From contig CM035236.1 in assembly GCA_020226215.1 (NCBI GenBank), positions 7,631,001 to 7,695,000 of the forward strand: a DNA stretch of 64,000 nt, given 5' to 3'. Source of the stretch: Sindora glabra. Its lineage: Eukaryota > Streptophyta > Magnoliopsida > Fabales > Fabaceae. Position numbers and translations under genes: made by a program. Below are positions 49,101 through 61,600 of this stretch, piece by piece. Every line of letters starts with the position of its first letter. Position 1 is the first letter of the stretch. A model generated the notes under the pieces. That model saw nothing but the letters and a program-made list of their open reading frames with translations. It was not told the origin of the DNA and searched no databases.

Positions 49101-52074
49101 TTTGTTAGAGTTATTATTTTGAAATGAAACAGTAACACTTTACTATTTGTAAAACAAATAGTAACATGTTGTTATGCTATTATTTGACAATTTGGTTGTT
49201 CACTAAACTTGATTTATCCATTTATTTATAGTTTTAATTGGTTTTACTATTATGAAATGAAATAGTAACAAGTTACTCCCTTCAGAATCAACAGTAACAT
49301 GCTGTTATTTGAAAATTTTGGTTATTATTTCGACTTGATTTATCCATTTGTTTGGGGTTTTGTTTTGTGTTACTTTTTTTAAAATGAAACAGTAACATAT
49401 TATTATTTATAGAACAAATAATAACATGCTATTATTTAACAATTTGGTTGTTAACTAGACTTTGTTTATCCATTTATTTGTGGTTTTTATTTGGTGTTGT
49501 TATTTTGAATTGAAACTATAGCATATAATTGTATGGAAAACAAATAATAACATGCTGTTATTTAGCAATTGTTAACTAAACTTAATTTATCCATTTTTTG
49601 AGAATTTTTTGTTGGTGCTACTTTTTTAAAAAAAAGCAGCAAAATGTTACTGTTTGGAGAATAAATAACAACATGCTATTATTTAGCAATTTGGTTGTTA
49701 ACTAAACTTAGTTGTTAACTAGACTTGATTTATCTATTTATTTAGAATTTTTAGTTAGTGCTACTGTCTTGAAACAAAATAGTAACCTGCTACTATCTAG
49801 AGAATAAATAGTAACATACTGTTATTTTACAATTTAGTTATTAATTAAACTTAATTTAACGATTTATTTGTGATTTTGAGTTGGTGTTACTATTTTAAAA
49901 TGAAACAATAACATGTTACTATCTGGAGAACAAAAAGTAACTTGTAGTTATTTAGTAATTTGGTTATTAACTAAACTTAATTTATCCATTTTATTATAGT
50001 TTTTAGTTAATATTATTATTTTGAAATGAAACAATAACATCCTCTTCTTTAAGTGTTTATTTGTTTAATAGAGTTGATTTATCTATTTAATTTTGATTTT
50101 TTGTTAGTGTTATTGTTTTTAATTGAAAAAGTAACATGTTACTATTAGTAGAATTAATAGTAATATGCTACTATTTAGCAATTTGATTATTATCTAGACT
50201 TCATTTATCCATTTATTTGAGGTTTTTGGTTAGTGTTACTATTTTGTAACGAAACAAAAATATATTACTATCTAGAAAATAAATAATAACATGTTATTAT
50301 TTGCTAATTTAGTTATTAATTAAACTTGATTTATATATCTATTTGGAATTTTTGTTGGTGTTATTATTTTGAAATGAAATTATGACATGTTACTATCTGG
50401 AAAACAAACAGCAACATGCCATTATTTGGTAATATAGTTGTAAATTAGACTTAAATTATTCATTTATTTGAAGTTTTTTATTGGTGTCACTTTTTTAAAA
50501 TAAAACAGTAACTTGTTACTATCTGAAGAATAAACAATAACATGCTGTGATTTAGGGATTTGATTGTTAACTATATTTGATTTATCCTTTTATTTATGAT
50601 TTTGGATAGTGTTATTATTTTCAATTGGAACAATAACATTTTCTTATTTAGCAGTTTGGTTATTAATTAATTTTGATTTATCCATTTATTTATGATTTTT
50701 ATTTAGTGTTACTGTTTTGAAATGAAATAGTGACAAGTTACTATTTAGGAAAAAAACTGTAACATACTATTATTTGACAATTTGATTGTAAATTAGACTT
50801 GATTTATCCATTTATTTGGGGGTTTTTGGTTAGTATTACTCTTTTGAGACATGACTTATCCATTTATTTGTCATTTTTGTTGGTGTTATTGTTTTGAAAT
50901 AAAACAGTAAAAGGTTACTATTTGAAAAATAAATAGTAATATGCTGTTATTTAGCAATTTTCTTGTCAACACGACCTGATTTATCCATTTATTTGGTGAT
51001 TTTGGTTAGTGTTTCTATTTTCAAACAAAATAGTAACATTCTCTTATTTAGCAATTAGGTTAATAATTAGACTTAATTTATCTATTTATTTGTAATTTCT
51101 TATTGAAATTACTATTTTGAAACACAATAGTAACATATTACTATATGAAGAACAATCAATAATATATTATTATTTTTAACAATTTGATTGTTAATTAGAT
51201 TGATTTATCCATCTATTAGTTGCTTTTGTTTGGTGTTTCTGTTTTGAAATGAAATAGTAACATATTACTATCTACAAAATAAATAGTAACATGCTGCTAT
51301 TTGACAATTTGATTGTTAATTGAACTTGATTTATCCATTTATATGGAGGACAAACAATAATATATTATTGTTTTAACAATTTGATTATTAATTAGATTGA
51401 TTTATCCATCTATTAGTTGCTTTTGTTTGGTGTTTCTGTTTTGAAACGAAATAGTAACTACAAAAATAAATAGTAATATGTTGTTATTTGACAATTTGGT
51501 TGTTAATTGAACTTAATTTATCCATTTAATTGAAATTTTTAGTTAGTGTTACTATTTTGAAATGAAATAGTAATATGTTACTGTCTTGAGAACAAATAGT
51601 AATAAGTTGTTATTTAGGAATTTAGTTGTTAATTAGATTTTGTTTATCCATTAATTTAATGTTTTTGGCTGGTATTTCTATTTTGGAATGAAATAGTAAT
51701 ATGTTACTATCAGGAGAACAAACAATAATATGCTATTATTTGGTAATTAGGTTTTTAATTAGATTTGATTTATCCATTTATAAGGATTTTTTTTAGTGTT
51801 ATAGTTTCAAAAGGAAATGGTAACTTGTTATTGTCTAGGAAATAAATAGCAATATGCTATTATTTAGCAATTTAGTTATTAATTAAACTTGATTTTTTCA
51901 TTTATTTAAGATTTTTGGTTAATGCTACTATTATGAAATGAAACTATAACATGCTCTTGTTTAGAAAACAAATAGTAATATGTTATTATTTGTTAGTTTA
52001 GTTGTTAATTAAATTTTATTTATCCATTTATTTGAGATTTTTAGTTAATGTTACTAGTATAAAATGAAATAGTA
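34178..52074. repeat. Satellite array block 4, the longest uninterrupted block
   Basis: About 17.9 kb of hairpin satellite, roughly 145 monomers. The cleanest example of the module structure is at 48859-48898: TGTTACTATTT, loop TGAAATG, AAATAGTAACA, then directly TGTTACTATTT. The 22-bp palindrome is at 48877-48898. Most units are about 126 bp, with recurrent 97-bp units (for example 43422-43518). Ordered groups of distinctive monomers recur, giving higher-order structure. An irregular 210-bp unit lies at 43519-43728, and a fresh 198-bp duplication at 51152-51548. The open frames at 40818-41039 and 44305-44499 are chance frames in monomers. The block ends at target TAGTA of A2. Confidence 0.97.
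51152..51548. repeat. Recent 198-bp local duplication in the satellite
   Basis: The unit containing CAATAATATATTATT, AGATTGATTTATCC and ATCTATTAGTTGCTTTTG at 51152-51349 is repeated from about 51350 with period 198 bp. The copies are far more alike than ordinary neighbours, sharing rare words such as ATCTATTAGTTGC. The second copy has lost about 18 bp near 51460, within the hairpin modules. Confidence 0.85.
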
Positions 52075-53725
52075 TGTCACGACCTAATTTTAGGTATCAT
52101 AACCGGTGTAAAGACATCTGACTGGTATCCCACCAATCAAATATCTTTGCAAGCCTATAGGGAATTGTATTTGACTATTTTGTAATAAAAGGAGAATATA
52201 TGATAGTATCAAATGATATAAGTAAATTAAATTGCATTGCATGTACAATAAAAAAAATTAATATATGATATTAATATACAGTAACATAATAAATCTGTTT
52301 ATCACATACATAGGCTTTAACTGTACAAAGGACAACTCAAATATGTTAATCTTTTGTTACATAATGCCCCATAGAGATTAGAAAATTTTATGCAGCGTAT
52401 CAGTCCTCCGCTTGAGCTCCTTGTTCTTTATCTGTAAAACAAAACAACATCGAAGAGGAGTAAGTATACAAAATACTTAGTGAGTAGCTACTCAATGTTT
52501 ATTCCCATAGTTTTCCATGATCAGTTCTCTTTCATACAAATTAGGAAGACTGGATAAATTTCCATATACTTACCTTCATTCCCATATAATAACTAACATC
52601 TATCTTATGCGTTATGTATTAATATTACATTAATAATTATGGCTAGTATGGCATACAAGTTTCCTCCTTATTTCTCCGGGCCAACCTAATCCCACTCGCC
52701 TCCGACCTTTTCCCCCCACTTCTTGCCACATTTTTCCTTCCTTTAGAAGGATGCTGCAAGCCATTAGGCCAATTTCTTCCTCCCACATATCACATTTTAA
52801 ATGTCATATGAGTCATGAAAGACTTTTTGTGCCAATTAAGGCAAAATCATATCAATTTGACAAAATAAAGATATGGTTAATACCAACTAACTATTAGCAT
52901 CCTCATTTATTTTCTTTGATCAATGTGACAAGTATAGATTTCACATTTAGCATTAAAGAGTGTAAATCATGGCATATTTTTATAATATATCATAATTTCA
53001 ATACATTTAGCATTCTACCACTCAATTTAATCTATCACTATATTCTATACCTTTAAGGAACATTCAAATAAATACAATAATTCAACACATTATTCCAATC
53101 ATATTCTAATATCATCACAATGTATTTCTAAGCATCAAATACTTAATGTATTTCACAAATATCCGTTCAACAATACTATTCACATTCAGATTTCAGAACA
53201 AGGCAGCAGAAGATATGTTACAATAAGAGACATTTTATTACTTCTAAAACACCTCCAAAATTTCTCAAATAATTATATGATGTTCTCAACGAGTTAATTA
53301 GAAAATTTGAGTCCTTAGGTTTCACAATTAATCAAGAGAATCTATCCAGAAAATTTGTGAATCATGCCTTTCCAAAATAGTTTCAATCTCTGGCAGCACT
53401 AGAGCTTTGAAATTGTATGAATTTATTCACCAAGCAAATGAGCTTCAAATGTCACGAAAATTGACTATGTTTTAACCAACATATGAAAGGGTATCTGAGA
53501 ATTTTTACTCATCATTTAATACCCAAATTAATTCAAGAATAGAAGTGAAATTATCCATATCCTGTTTCTGGGTGAGCTGCACCTTTGTGCAGAAATATCC
53601 CTTGTTCAGGTTTCTAAAAATTTCAATAAATTCTATGTATATCCTAACATCATAAGAGACTAGGAAATAGGTGGTTTTAAATTTTTAAGATGTCCTAGCA
53701 TGTCCCTAAAATATGTAGTTTAGTT

Positions 53726-55101
53726 TATTAGGATCAGGAGCCATACAAGCACAGCGAAATAAACCGATCCTAGCCAACGGATCCATGCAAAACATCAAAT
53801 CAGAATAAGGATTCATTCAATACCTTAATGATGACTCTAGAACTTGATCGTTGATCACCTCTTCAGCTTCTTTTTTAGTCAAAGATTGTGAGGTATCCAC
53901 AAGAACCTGCGAATTACCGATGAACGTCCACACGAACATCGGTTGGAATTGTTCTACTTTGCCTCGTAGTGCTAACTATGCCTCTTCAAGGGTTTTTTAT
54001 CAAGGAGAGGTGCTAGGGTTTTTCTATGTCTTTTGGGGTGCATGAATAAATTATAATATTATTACCCAACAAGCCTATTTAAATAGGTGCATAGAAAATC
54101 CCTAACCTATTTAGGCTTTATTCCATGTATAATTATAGGCTTACTATTAGGCCTTATAATTATAACATGGAATTCCCAAATATTAGGCTTAAACAATTTG
54201 GTCAATTAATTCCAAATCCATTAGGCTCTAAGTGTGCGACCCTACAGGCTCTCATTACGTTGGCAATGATCATTAATCATATTAATGATCATAAACAATT
54301 AGCAGTGTTTAGCAACATATCATTGTTACCTAACTAATGAGAAAGTCGGTGATTTGAATAAACCTTTACACATGATCGTTATCTATGTCCTTTTGTCCTA
54401 ATCATCTAGATTGAGTACGAGACATAGACCGTGTCATTTTCGTATAGCCTAATCTTGAGGTTTCTTAATCCCTAAGTAAGCTGACTGAAGCACATATAAT
54501 TGACATCCCATGTCAATTCATTTGAGCATGGCCTTGCATTTCCTCAGCTTTACTTAATTAAGGGGCCCATAGATGTTGCTCCTGTTATATAGGAGGGACA
54601 AATTCTATCTTGATCATACAAATCTCTCCGCATGATATGTGACATATCCAATAACTACCCTTGCATTTAATCAATCATGAGTGACATAGAATAGTATTAA
54701 AATATGAAACTCACATGTAGGGAACCTTGGTGATCTCAGGTCAAAGGACCATATTAGTAATGATCACTAAGAATCACTCATGACACTCATATAACGATCC
54801 ATGTAGTGTTCTTAGGATGGGTTGGTCCAGTATACAAGTTCTCTAACTTGTACTCATGTGTAAACTTAATATCCCATATAAGTCATCACACATGCTAGTC
54901 TTAACATATCAAAGCAACCTAATCCATAATGATATATAACTAGGGACATTTAAGAATACAATTATTCTAAACTTATTATCATAATTAAATATATTACGCA
55001 GATAATATATATAAATATAATAATTAGAATTGCCATTAAAATAACATGATTCAAAATTACAATCACTAATATGATTAGTTTTTTTGTCATATACACTAAT
55101 A
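53726..55101 (-). mobile_element. Element C2 nested in A2, LTR-like, minus strand
   Basis: A 1,376-bp unit aligned with C1 along its length, with the 5-bp target TAGTT at 53721-53725 and 55102-55106. Both termini have mutated: TATTAGGATCA in place of TG..., and CACTAATA in place of ...CTAACA. These are the changes expected from cytosine deamination. It lacks the 242-bp duplication of C1. The open frames at 53851-54045 and 54125-54337 run antisense to the LTR and are regarded as chance frames. Confidence 0.88.
54076..54085 (-). promoter_or_regulatory. TATA-like box of element C2
   Basis: TATTTAAATA, matching the box in C1 in sequence and relative position. Confidence 0.4.
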
Positions 55102-56286
55102 TAGTTCTAGATTTTTAGGGATTCCAAAAGTAAAATTAGTAAAACAATTTATAAGCTCTTTCTATCCCATCTACACTCAAGGCTTAACAATTGATGATCT
55201 AATCATTCATTCATGCTAATATTGTCCTAATATCTTCAAATATAACTTAAGAACACTAGTTTTCAGCACGATGCCTTCATTGCATGGCCACACACCTAAC
55301 TTCATGAAATCAAAATTCTAGAAAGCAATATTGAAAAATTTGTAATCAAAATTCAATGGGAAATCAAGTGAATTGCTACTCACATCTAAACTTATGTATT
55401 TCAAGGCTTCAAATTGCCTCCTAAAAGATAAAGTTTCTTATTTGCAAAGAAAAGGATGATATCTCCAAGTTTTGGATGATTTCTCCTAGCAATTTAAGCA
55501 AGCAAGTGGCAAGAACTTAAAATTTTGTAGTAGATTATTCTTATTTGTGTATTTGGTTATGTTAAAAGCTTGAAGAAATCTCTTAGGCAACTACAATTTC
55601 ATGCAAATGAGGAGGGAGGAGCGCTGAATGGGATTTTCTCAAGGTTTCTAGGGTTTTCTATGACTTTTTAGAAAATAGGCCCTTTTTGCATTTTAGCCTA
55701 AAATCCATGAAATTTTTTTATTCTTTTCTTGCTATTTTGCAATAGCTAAGGATAAAATTTTTTGGACTCATTCAGCCCAAAATTTTCCAAAATAAAATTA
55801 ATAGAAAAAGAATGGGCTAAAATTTAATTTTTTGAAAAATTATATTTTGACCCCAAATCTTTTCAAAAATTTTACTTTTACATAAAATTTCTTAGCTGAT
55901 TTTCAATTTAGTCCTTAGATTCAATTTGGGTGTATTAGAAACACATTCAAGCCTCAGTAAATGAATTTTAATTGGTTCAAAAATAATTTTAGAAACCAAA
56001 CTAAATTATTACAATTTCGGCCCATTTTACCAAATTTCAGCTCACCTAAGTCCCTAAAATCGAGTTGGGTCCTATCAAAATTCTCCTAATCTTTTGGGCA
56101 CATTTCTAACAATATTTTAACTTAATTTTTTATCTCCATCAATGTTTCAAAGGGTTTGAAAAACTTCCCAAGAGGTTATCCATCTTTAAAATTTCCCTGA
56201 ACTGAGCATGTTTAACTAAGAAGGATTAATTTACTTTGATACTTTAGGAGTAGTTCTTTAAAAAAAGGTCTCCTAGGGATATTACA

Positions 56287-56958
56287 TAGTAATATGCTAC
56301 TGTCTAGAAAATAAATGGAAACATACTTTTATTTAGTAATTTAGTTATTAATTATACTTGATTTATCTATTTATTTTAGTTTTTAATTTTTGTTACTATT
56401 TCAAAATAAAATAGTAATATGTTATTGTCTAAAAAACCAATAGGAACATGTTATTATTTTACAATTTATTTATCAATTAGACTTAATTTATCTATTTATT
56501 TAAGGTTTTTGCTTTGTATAACTATTTTGAAACGAAGCAATAATATGTTACAGTCTAGAAAACAAGTAATAACATGTAATTATTTGGCAATTTAATTTTT
56601 AATTATACTTGATTTATCTGTTTATTTTAAATTATTGGTTGGTGTTACTGTTTTGTAATAAAATAATAATATGTTACCGTTTGAAGAACAAATAGTAACA
56701 TGTTGTTATTTAATAATTTATTATTAATTATACTTAATTTATCTATTTATTTATTATTTTTTATTCATATTACTATTTTGAAACAAAACAGTAGCATGTC
56801 GGTGTCTACAGGAAAAATAGCAGCACACTGTTATTTAATAATTTGGTTGTTAACTAGACTTGATTTATGTATTTATTTGAAGTTTTTTTGTTAGTATTAT
56901 TGTTTTAAAATGAAACAGTAACATGACACTATCTAGAAAGTAAATAGTAATATATTAT
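56287..56958. repeat. Satellite array block 5
   Basis: About 670 bp, five to six monomers, between A2 and B2. It resumes in phase with block 4 (the AAATAGTA|TAGTAATATGC junction shows only the duplicated target) and ends at target ATTAT of B2. The open frame 56700-56894 is a chance frame. Confidence 0.95.
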
Positions 56959-57977
56959 TGTTGGTGTGTGTCCTAAGAATCAATCATATAGATGATTGAA
57001 GTAATACATAATGTATTATATTTTATTTTAGATAATTTAATTATTATATTATATTTTTATAATTTTATTATTATTCTGCGCGATTTATAACTTAATATAA
57101 TAATTATCCTTAGAATAGCTTCGCTATTTCTAAAATGCCCCTAGTCAAGTATTATTACGAAAATGATAGTAATAATACATTAAGACTAGCATGTATAATG
57201 ACTGATGATTACGAATCATGGATATATGATATTAAGTCAATACATAAGTACATTATTAGTGAACAATGTACTGGACTGACCCACTATGAGAATATTGCAT
57301 GGATAGACGTGTCATAAGTTATTCTCATATGATCACAAATACACATAAACCTTTGATCTGAAGTCACTATGGTTTCCTACATGAGGAATTATTCACTTTA
57401 ATATTGTCCGATATCACCTTTGATCAGGATCACGAATAGGGCATTAATTAGGTGTGTCATGAATCATGCAGAGGGAAGTGAGTGATGTAGATAAGATTTT
57501 GTTACTCTTGTATAAAAAAGAAATATCCTTGGGCCCCTTGATTAAGTGAGACTTAGAAATGCATGGACATGCTCAATTAAATTAATATGTGATATTAATC
57601 AATTATTTTAAGTCTACTCGGTATCAAGAAATATAAATTGAACATTGACGAGGATGACACATTCCATGCCTCCAGTTCAATTTGGATATTATTACAAAAG
57701 GATTATGATGTAAAACGTTGATCATGTATTAGGTGGATGTCGAATTACAAACATTCTTACTACTTGAGTGGCAGTGATGTATTGCTAGATACCACTCACT
57801 GTTTATGGCTCAATAATGAGTCATTGTCAATGTAGTAAGAATCTATAAAGTCACACAAAAGGAGTAGGAATAAGACAATAATTAATTGGACTTTAATTAT
57901 ATTAATATCTAATTAATTGGCCTTATTTTCGTGCATATATATATTATTATTAAGAATAATAATGTGTTATTCATGTA

Positions 57978-58003
57978 ATATATATATATATATATATATA
58001 TAT
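57978..58003. repeat. Short (AT)n tract in element B2
   Basis: About 26 bp of AT dinucleotide at the position where element D is inserted in B1. Confidence 0.95.
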
Positions 58004-58013
58004 TATGTGATAT

Positions 58014-58040
58014 TATTTAATATTAAAGTAATATCAAATA
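58014..58040. repeat. Inverted repeat in element B2
   Basis: TATTTAATATTA and TAATATCAAATA around AAG, with one mismatch. It corresponds to the perfect hairpin at 23049-23071 in B1. Confidence 0.75.
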
Positions 58041-58291
58041 ATTACGTTATCAGATATTAGATAAATATATTATGAGATAATATTATTTTGATATTTGATA
58101 ACTATATACAATTATCTAATATTAAGATATTTATATTATGAGATAATATTATCTAATATTAGATAATTAATAGATAAGTCCTATCTCTCCTCATTATCTC
58201 TAGGATAAGGATAAGGATAAAATGAGTTAAGTGTGATTAGAATTTTGGAAGCATATCCTAGTAGGACTAGGATTGTGGCTTGCCTAAGTTC

Positions 58292-58303
58292 TATAAAAAG
58301 GGG
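58292..58303 (+). promoter_or_regulatory. TATA box of element B2
   Basis: TATAAAAAGGGG, a strong match to a plant TATA box, about 345 bp from the right end of the LTR. B1 has TATATAAAAGG at the matching place. Confidence 0.65.
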
Positions 58304-58636
58304 TTTGAGGGCAACACATTATGCATACGCTTATAAGCCTCATAAAACCCTAAATCTCTTATAAAATATCGAATCCTAATTCCTAGAGAGAGAAACGCAT
58401 CCTAGCAGATTCGTGGAGGGCGAGAGGTCATTGTTCACTCCGTGTGGATACCGTAGAGACGCTGTACCTTCCGGCCGGTGTTTGATTTATCCACTCTCAA
58501 GTTTTGATCAGTAGAAACATGAGTGCCTAATAGGTAAAACCTTAATCATTGATTTATGCTTTTTGCATAGATTCTAAGTAGAATTTGGATCAAAATTTTG
58601 AAATTTTGCTGTATGTAATAATCCGAATTCACAACA

Positions 58637-61600
58637 ATTATTATTTAGCAATTTGGTTATTATCTACACTTGATTTATCTATTTATTTAAGGTTTATGGT
58701 TAGTGTTACTATTTTATAACAAAACAATAATATATTACTATCAAGAGAATAAACAATAATATGCTATTATTTGTCAATTTGGTGGTTATTTAAGCATGAT
58801 TTATAAATTTATTTGTAATTTTTCATTGTTACTACTATTTTGAAATGAAATAGTTACATGATATTGTCTGGAGAAGCAATAGTAATATGCTATTATTTTA
58901 TAATTTAGTTATTAATTAGATTCGATTTATTCATTTATTCGTATTTATTGGTTGGTTTTACTATTTTGAAATGATGTAGTAACATGTTACTGCCTAAAAA
59001 ATAAATAGTAACATTCTATTATCTAGAAATATGGTTATTAATCATACATGATTTATTCATTTATTTGTTATTTTTTGTTGGTGTTACTATTTAGAAACAA
59101 AATAATAACATCTTACTATCTGGAGAAAAATCAGTAACATACTATTATGCAGTAATTTGATTATTAACTAGATTTGATTTATCCATTTATTTGGAGTATT
59201 TGGCTTGTGTTACCTTTTTGAAACAAAATCGTGACATTAGTCTATCTAGAGATCAAATAGTAATATACTATTTTTTTACAACTTAGTTATTAACTAAGCT
59301 TGATTTATCCATTTTTTATAGTTTTTACTTAGTGTTATTGTTTTGAGATGAAACAATAATATGTTACTGTCTGGAAAATAAACAGTAATATATTGTTATT
59401 TAGCAATTTGATTATTAACTAGACCTGATTTATCCATTAATTTAGAATTTTCTATTAGTGTTACTATTTTAGAACGAAATAATAACTTGTTACTATTTGT
59501 AGAACAAACAGTAACATGTTGTTATTTAGCAATTTGGTTATTAATTAGACTTGATTTATCCATTTGTTAGAGATTTTTGTTTGGTGTTACTGTTTTGAAA
59601 TGAAACGGTAACATATTACTATTTAGGAAACATATAGTAATATATTTTTATTTAGCAATTTAATTATTAATTTAACTTGATTTATATATTTTATTTGAGA
59701 TTTTTTGTTGATGATACTATTTTTAAATGAAATAGTATCATGTTGCTGTCTTAAGAATAAATAGTAATATACTATTATTTAGCAAATAGGTTGTTAACAA
59801 CACTTAATTTATCCACTAGTTTGAGGTTTCTATTGGTGTTACTATTTTGAAACAAAATAATAATATATTACTATTTGGAGAATAAATAATAACATATTGT
59901 TATTTAGTAATTCAATTATTAATTAGACTCGATTTATCCATTTATTAGGAGTTTTTTATTGTTGTTATTGTTTTGAAATGAGACAGTAACATATTATTGC
60001 CTAGGGAACAAATAATAATATACTATTATTTGAAAATTTTATTATTAATAAAACATGATTTATCCATTTATTTGTAATTTTTTATTAATGTTACTTTTAT
60101 GAAATGAAATGGTAACATGTTATTATTTAGAGAACAAATAGTAACATATTATAATTTGACAATTTAGTTGTTAATTACATTTAATTTATCTATTTATTTA
60201 TAATTTTTAGTTTGTGTTACAGTTTAGAAATGAAATACTAATATATTATTGCCTAGAAAACAAACAGTAACATGATGTTATTTGGCGATTTGGTTATTAA
60301 TTTGACTTGATTTAACCATTTATTTTGGATTTTTAGTTAGTGATACTATATTAAAACAAAACATAATATGTTGCTATCTGAAAAATAAATAGTAATATAC
60401 TGTTATTTGACAATTTGGTTATAAATTATACTTAATTTATCCATTTATTTGTTATTTTGGGTTTGTGTCACTATTTTAAAATGAAATAGTAGCGTGTTAT
60501 TATTTGAAGAAAAAATAGTATCTTATAGTTATTTAGCAATTTGATTGTTAACTAGACTTGATTTATTCATTTATTTAAAATTTTTTTACTGGTGTTACAA
60601 TTTTGAAATAAAATAATAAAATGTTACTGTCTAGAGAACAAGCAATAATATGTTATTATTTGATAATTTGGTTATTATCTACACTTAAGTTTTTCATTTA
60701 TTTGAGATTTTGGTTAGTGTTATTATTTTATAATGAAACAGTAACATGTTACTATCTGGGGAACGAGTAATAAAATGTTATTATATGCCAATTTGGTGGT
60801 TAATTAGATTTGATTTATCCGTATATTTATGATTTTTTGTTAGTATTACTGTTTTGAATCGAAATAGTAACATGATACTATCCGGCGAACTAATTGTAAC
60901 AAGTTGTTATTTTGCAATTTGATTATTAATTAGACTTGATTTATTCATTTTTTTTCATTTTTATTGGTTGGTGTTACTATTTTGAAATGAAATAGTAACA
61001 TGTTTAAAGAACATATAGTGACACGATATTTTTTTAGTAATATCATTATTAACTAAACTTGATTTATCCATTTATTTGAAATTTTTTATAGGTGTTATTA
61101 TTTACAAATGAAACAATAGTATTCTCTTTTTTAGTAGTTTAATTGTTAATTAGACTTGATTTATCCATTTATTTGTAATCTTTGGCTACTGTTATATTTT
61201 GAAATGAAATAGTAACATGTTATTGTCTAAAAAAAAAATAGTAACTTGCTTTTATTTGGTAATTTTGTTGTTAATTAGACTTGATTTATTCATTTATTTA
61301 GGATTTAGAATTGGAGTTATTATTTTAAAAAGAAATAGTAACATATTACTAAAGAACAAATAGTAATATGTTATTATTTGATAATTTAGTTATTCGCTAG
61401 ACCTAATTTATCCATTTATAAGAGATTTTTGTTTAGTATTATTATTTTGAAACAAAACGATAACATGTTACTATTTAGTGAATGAATAGTATAATGCTTT
61501 TATTTTGCAATTTAGTTATTAATTATATTTAATTTATTCATTTATTTGTGATTTTCTGTTGATGCTACTTTTTTTAAATGAAACAATAACATGATACAAT

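Larger units (their letters stand above)
52075..56286 (-). mobile_element. Element A2: LTR-like insertion carrying nested C2
   Basis: A 4,212-bp span from TGTCACGACC to GGGATATTACA with the 5-bp target TAGTA at 52070-52074 and 56287-56291. Without nested C2 and its duplicated target it is about 2.83 kb, matching A1 (2,821 bp) end to end. Both terminal motifs are intact, unlike A1. Shared internal landmarks include the GAGTAGNTACTCAAT box near 52480, AACAAGGCAGCAGA near 53200 and CTCAAGGTTTNTAGGGTTTTCTA near 55640. There is no gag-pol and no second LTR copy beside it. The minus strand is inferred because its complement begins TGTAATATCC, as F does. Confidence 0.9.
56959..58636 (+). mobile_element. 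Element B2: intact LTR-like insertion, probably a solo LTR
   Basis: A 1,678-bp unit from TGTTGGTGTGTGTCC to GAATTCACAACA with the 5-bp target ATTAT at 56954-56958 and 58637-58641; the satellite resumes in phase. It is the uninterrupted reference for B1. The order of landmarks is: the start, a GTACTGGACTGACCC box near 57268, an AT-repeat and hairpin zone at 57945-58165, a TATA box near 58292, and a GC-richer leader at 58395-58480. No coding sequence for gag or pol is present, and the 60-codon frame at 57135-57317 is not supported. The plant Copia assignment is inferred from the LTR layout. Confidence 0.9.

Noticed and set aside
34178..52074. CRISPR-like array (regularly spaced short palindromic repeats)
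   Set aside because: The repeats are palindromic and regularly spaced, but the spacers are also repeated, the unit is a continuous tandem satellite, and the surrounding LTR units point to a plant genome.
57135..57317. Frame of 60 codons in element B2
   Set aside because: It lies in the 5' part of an LTR, where the matching part of B1 is not open in the same frame over this length.
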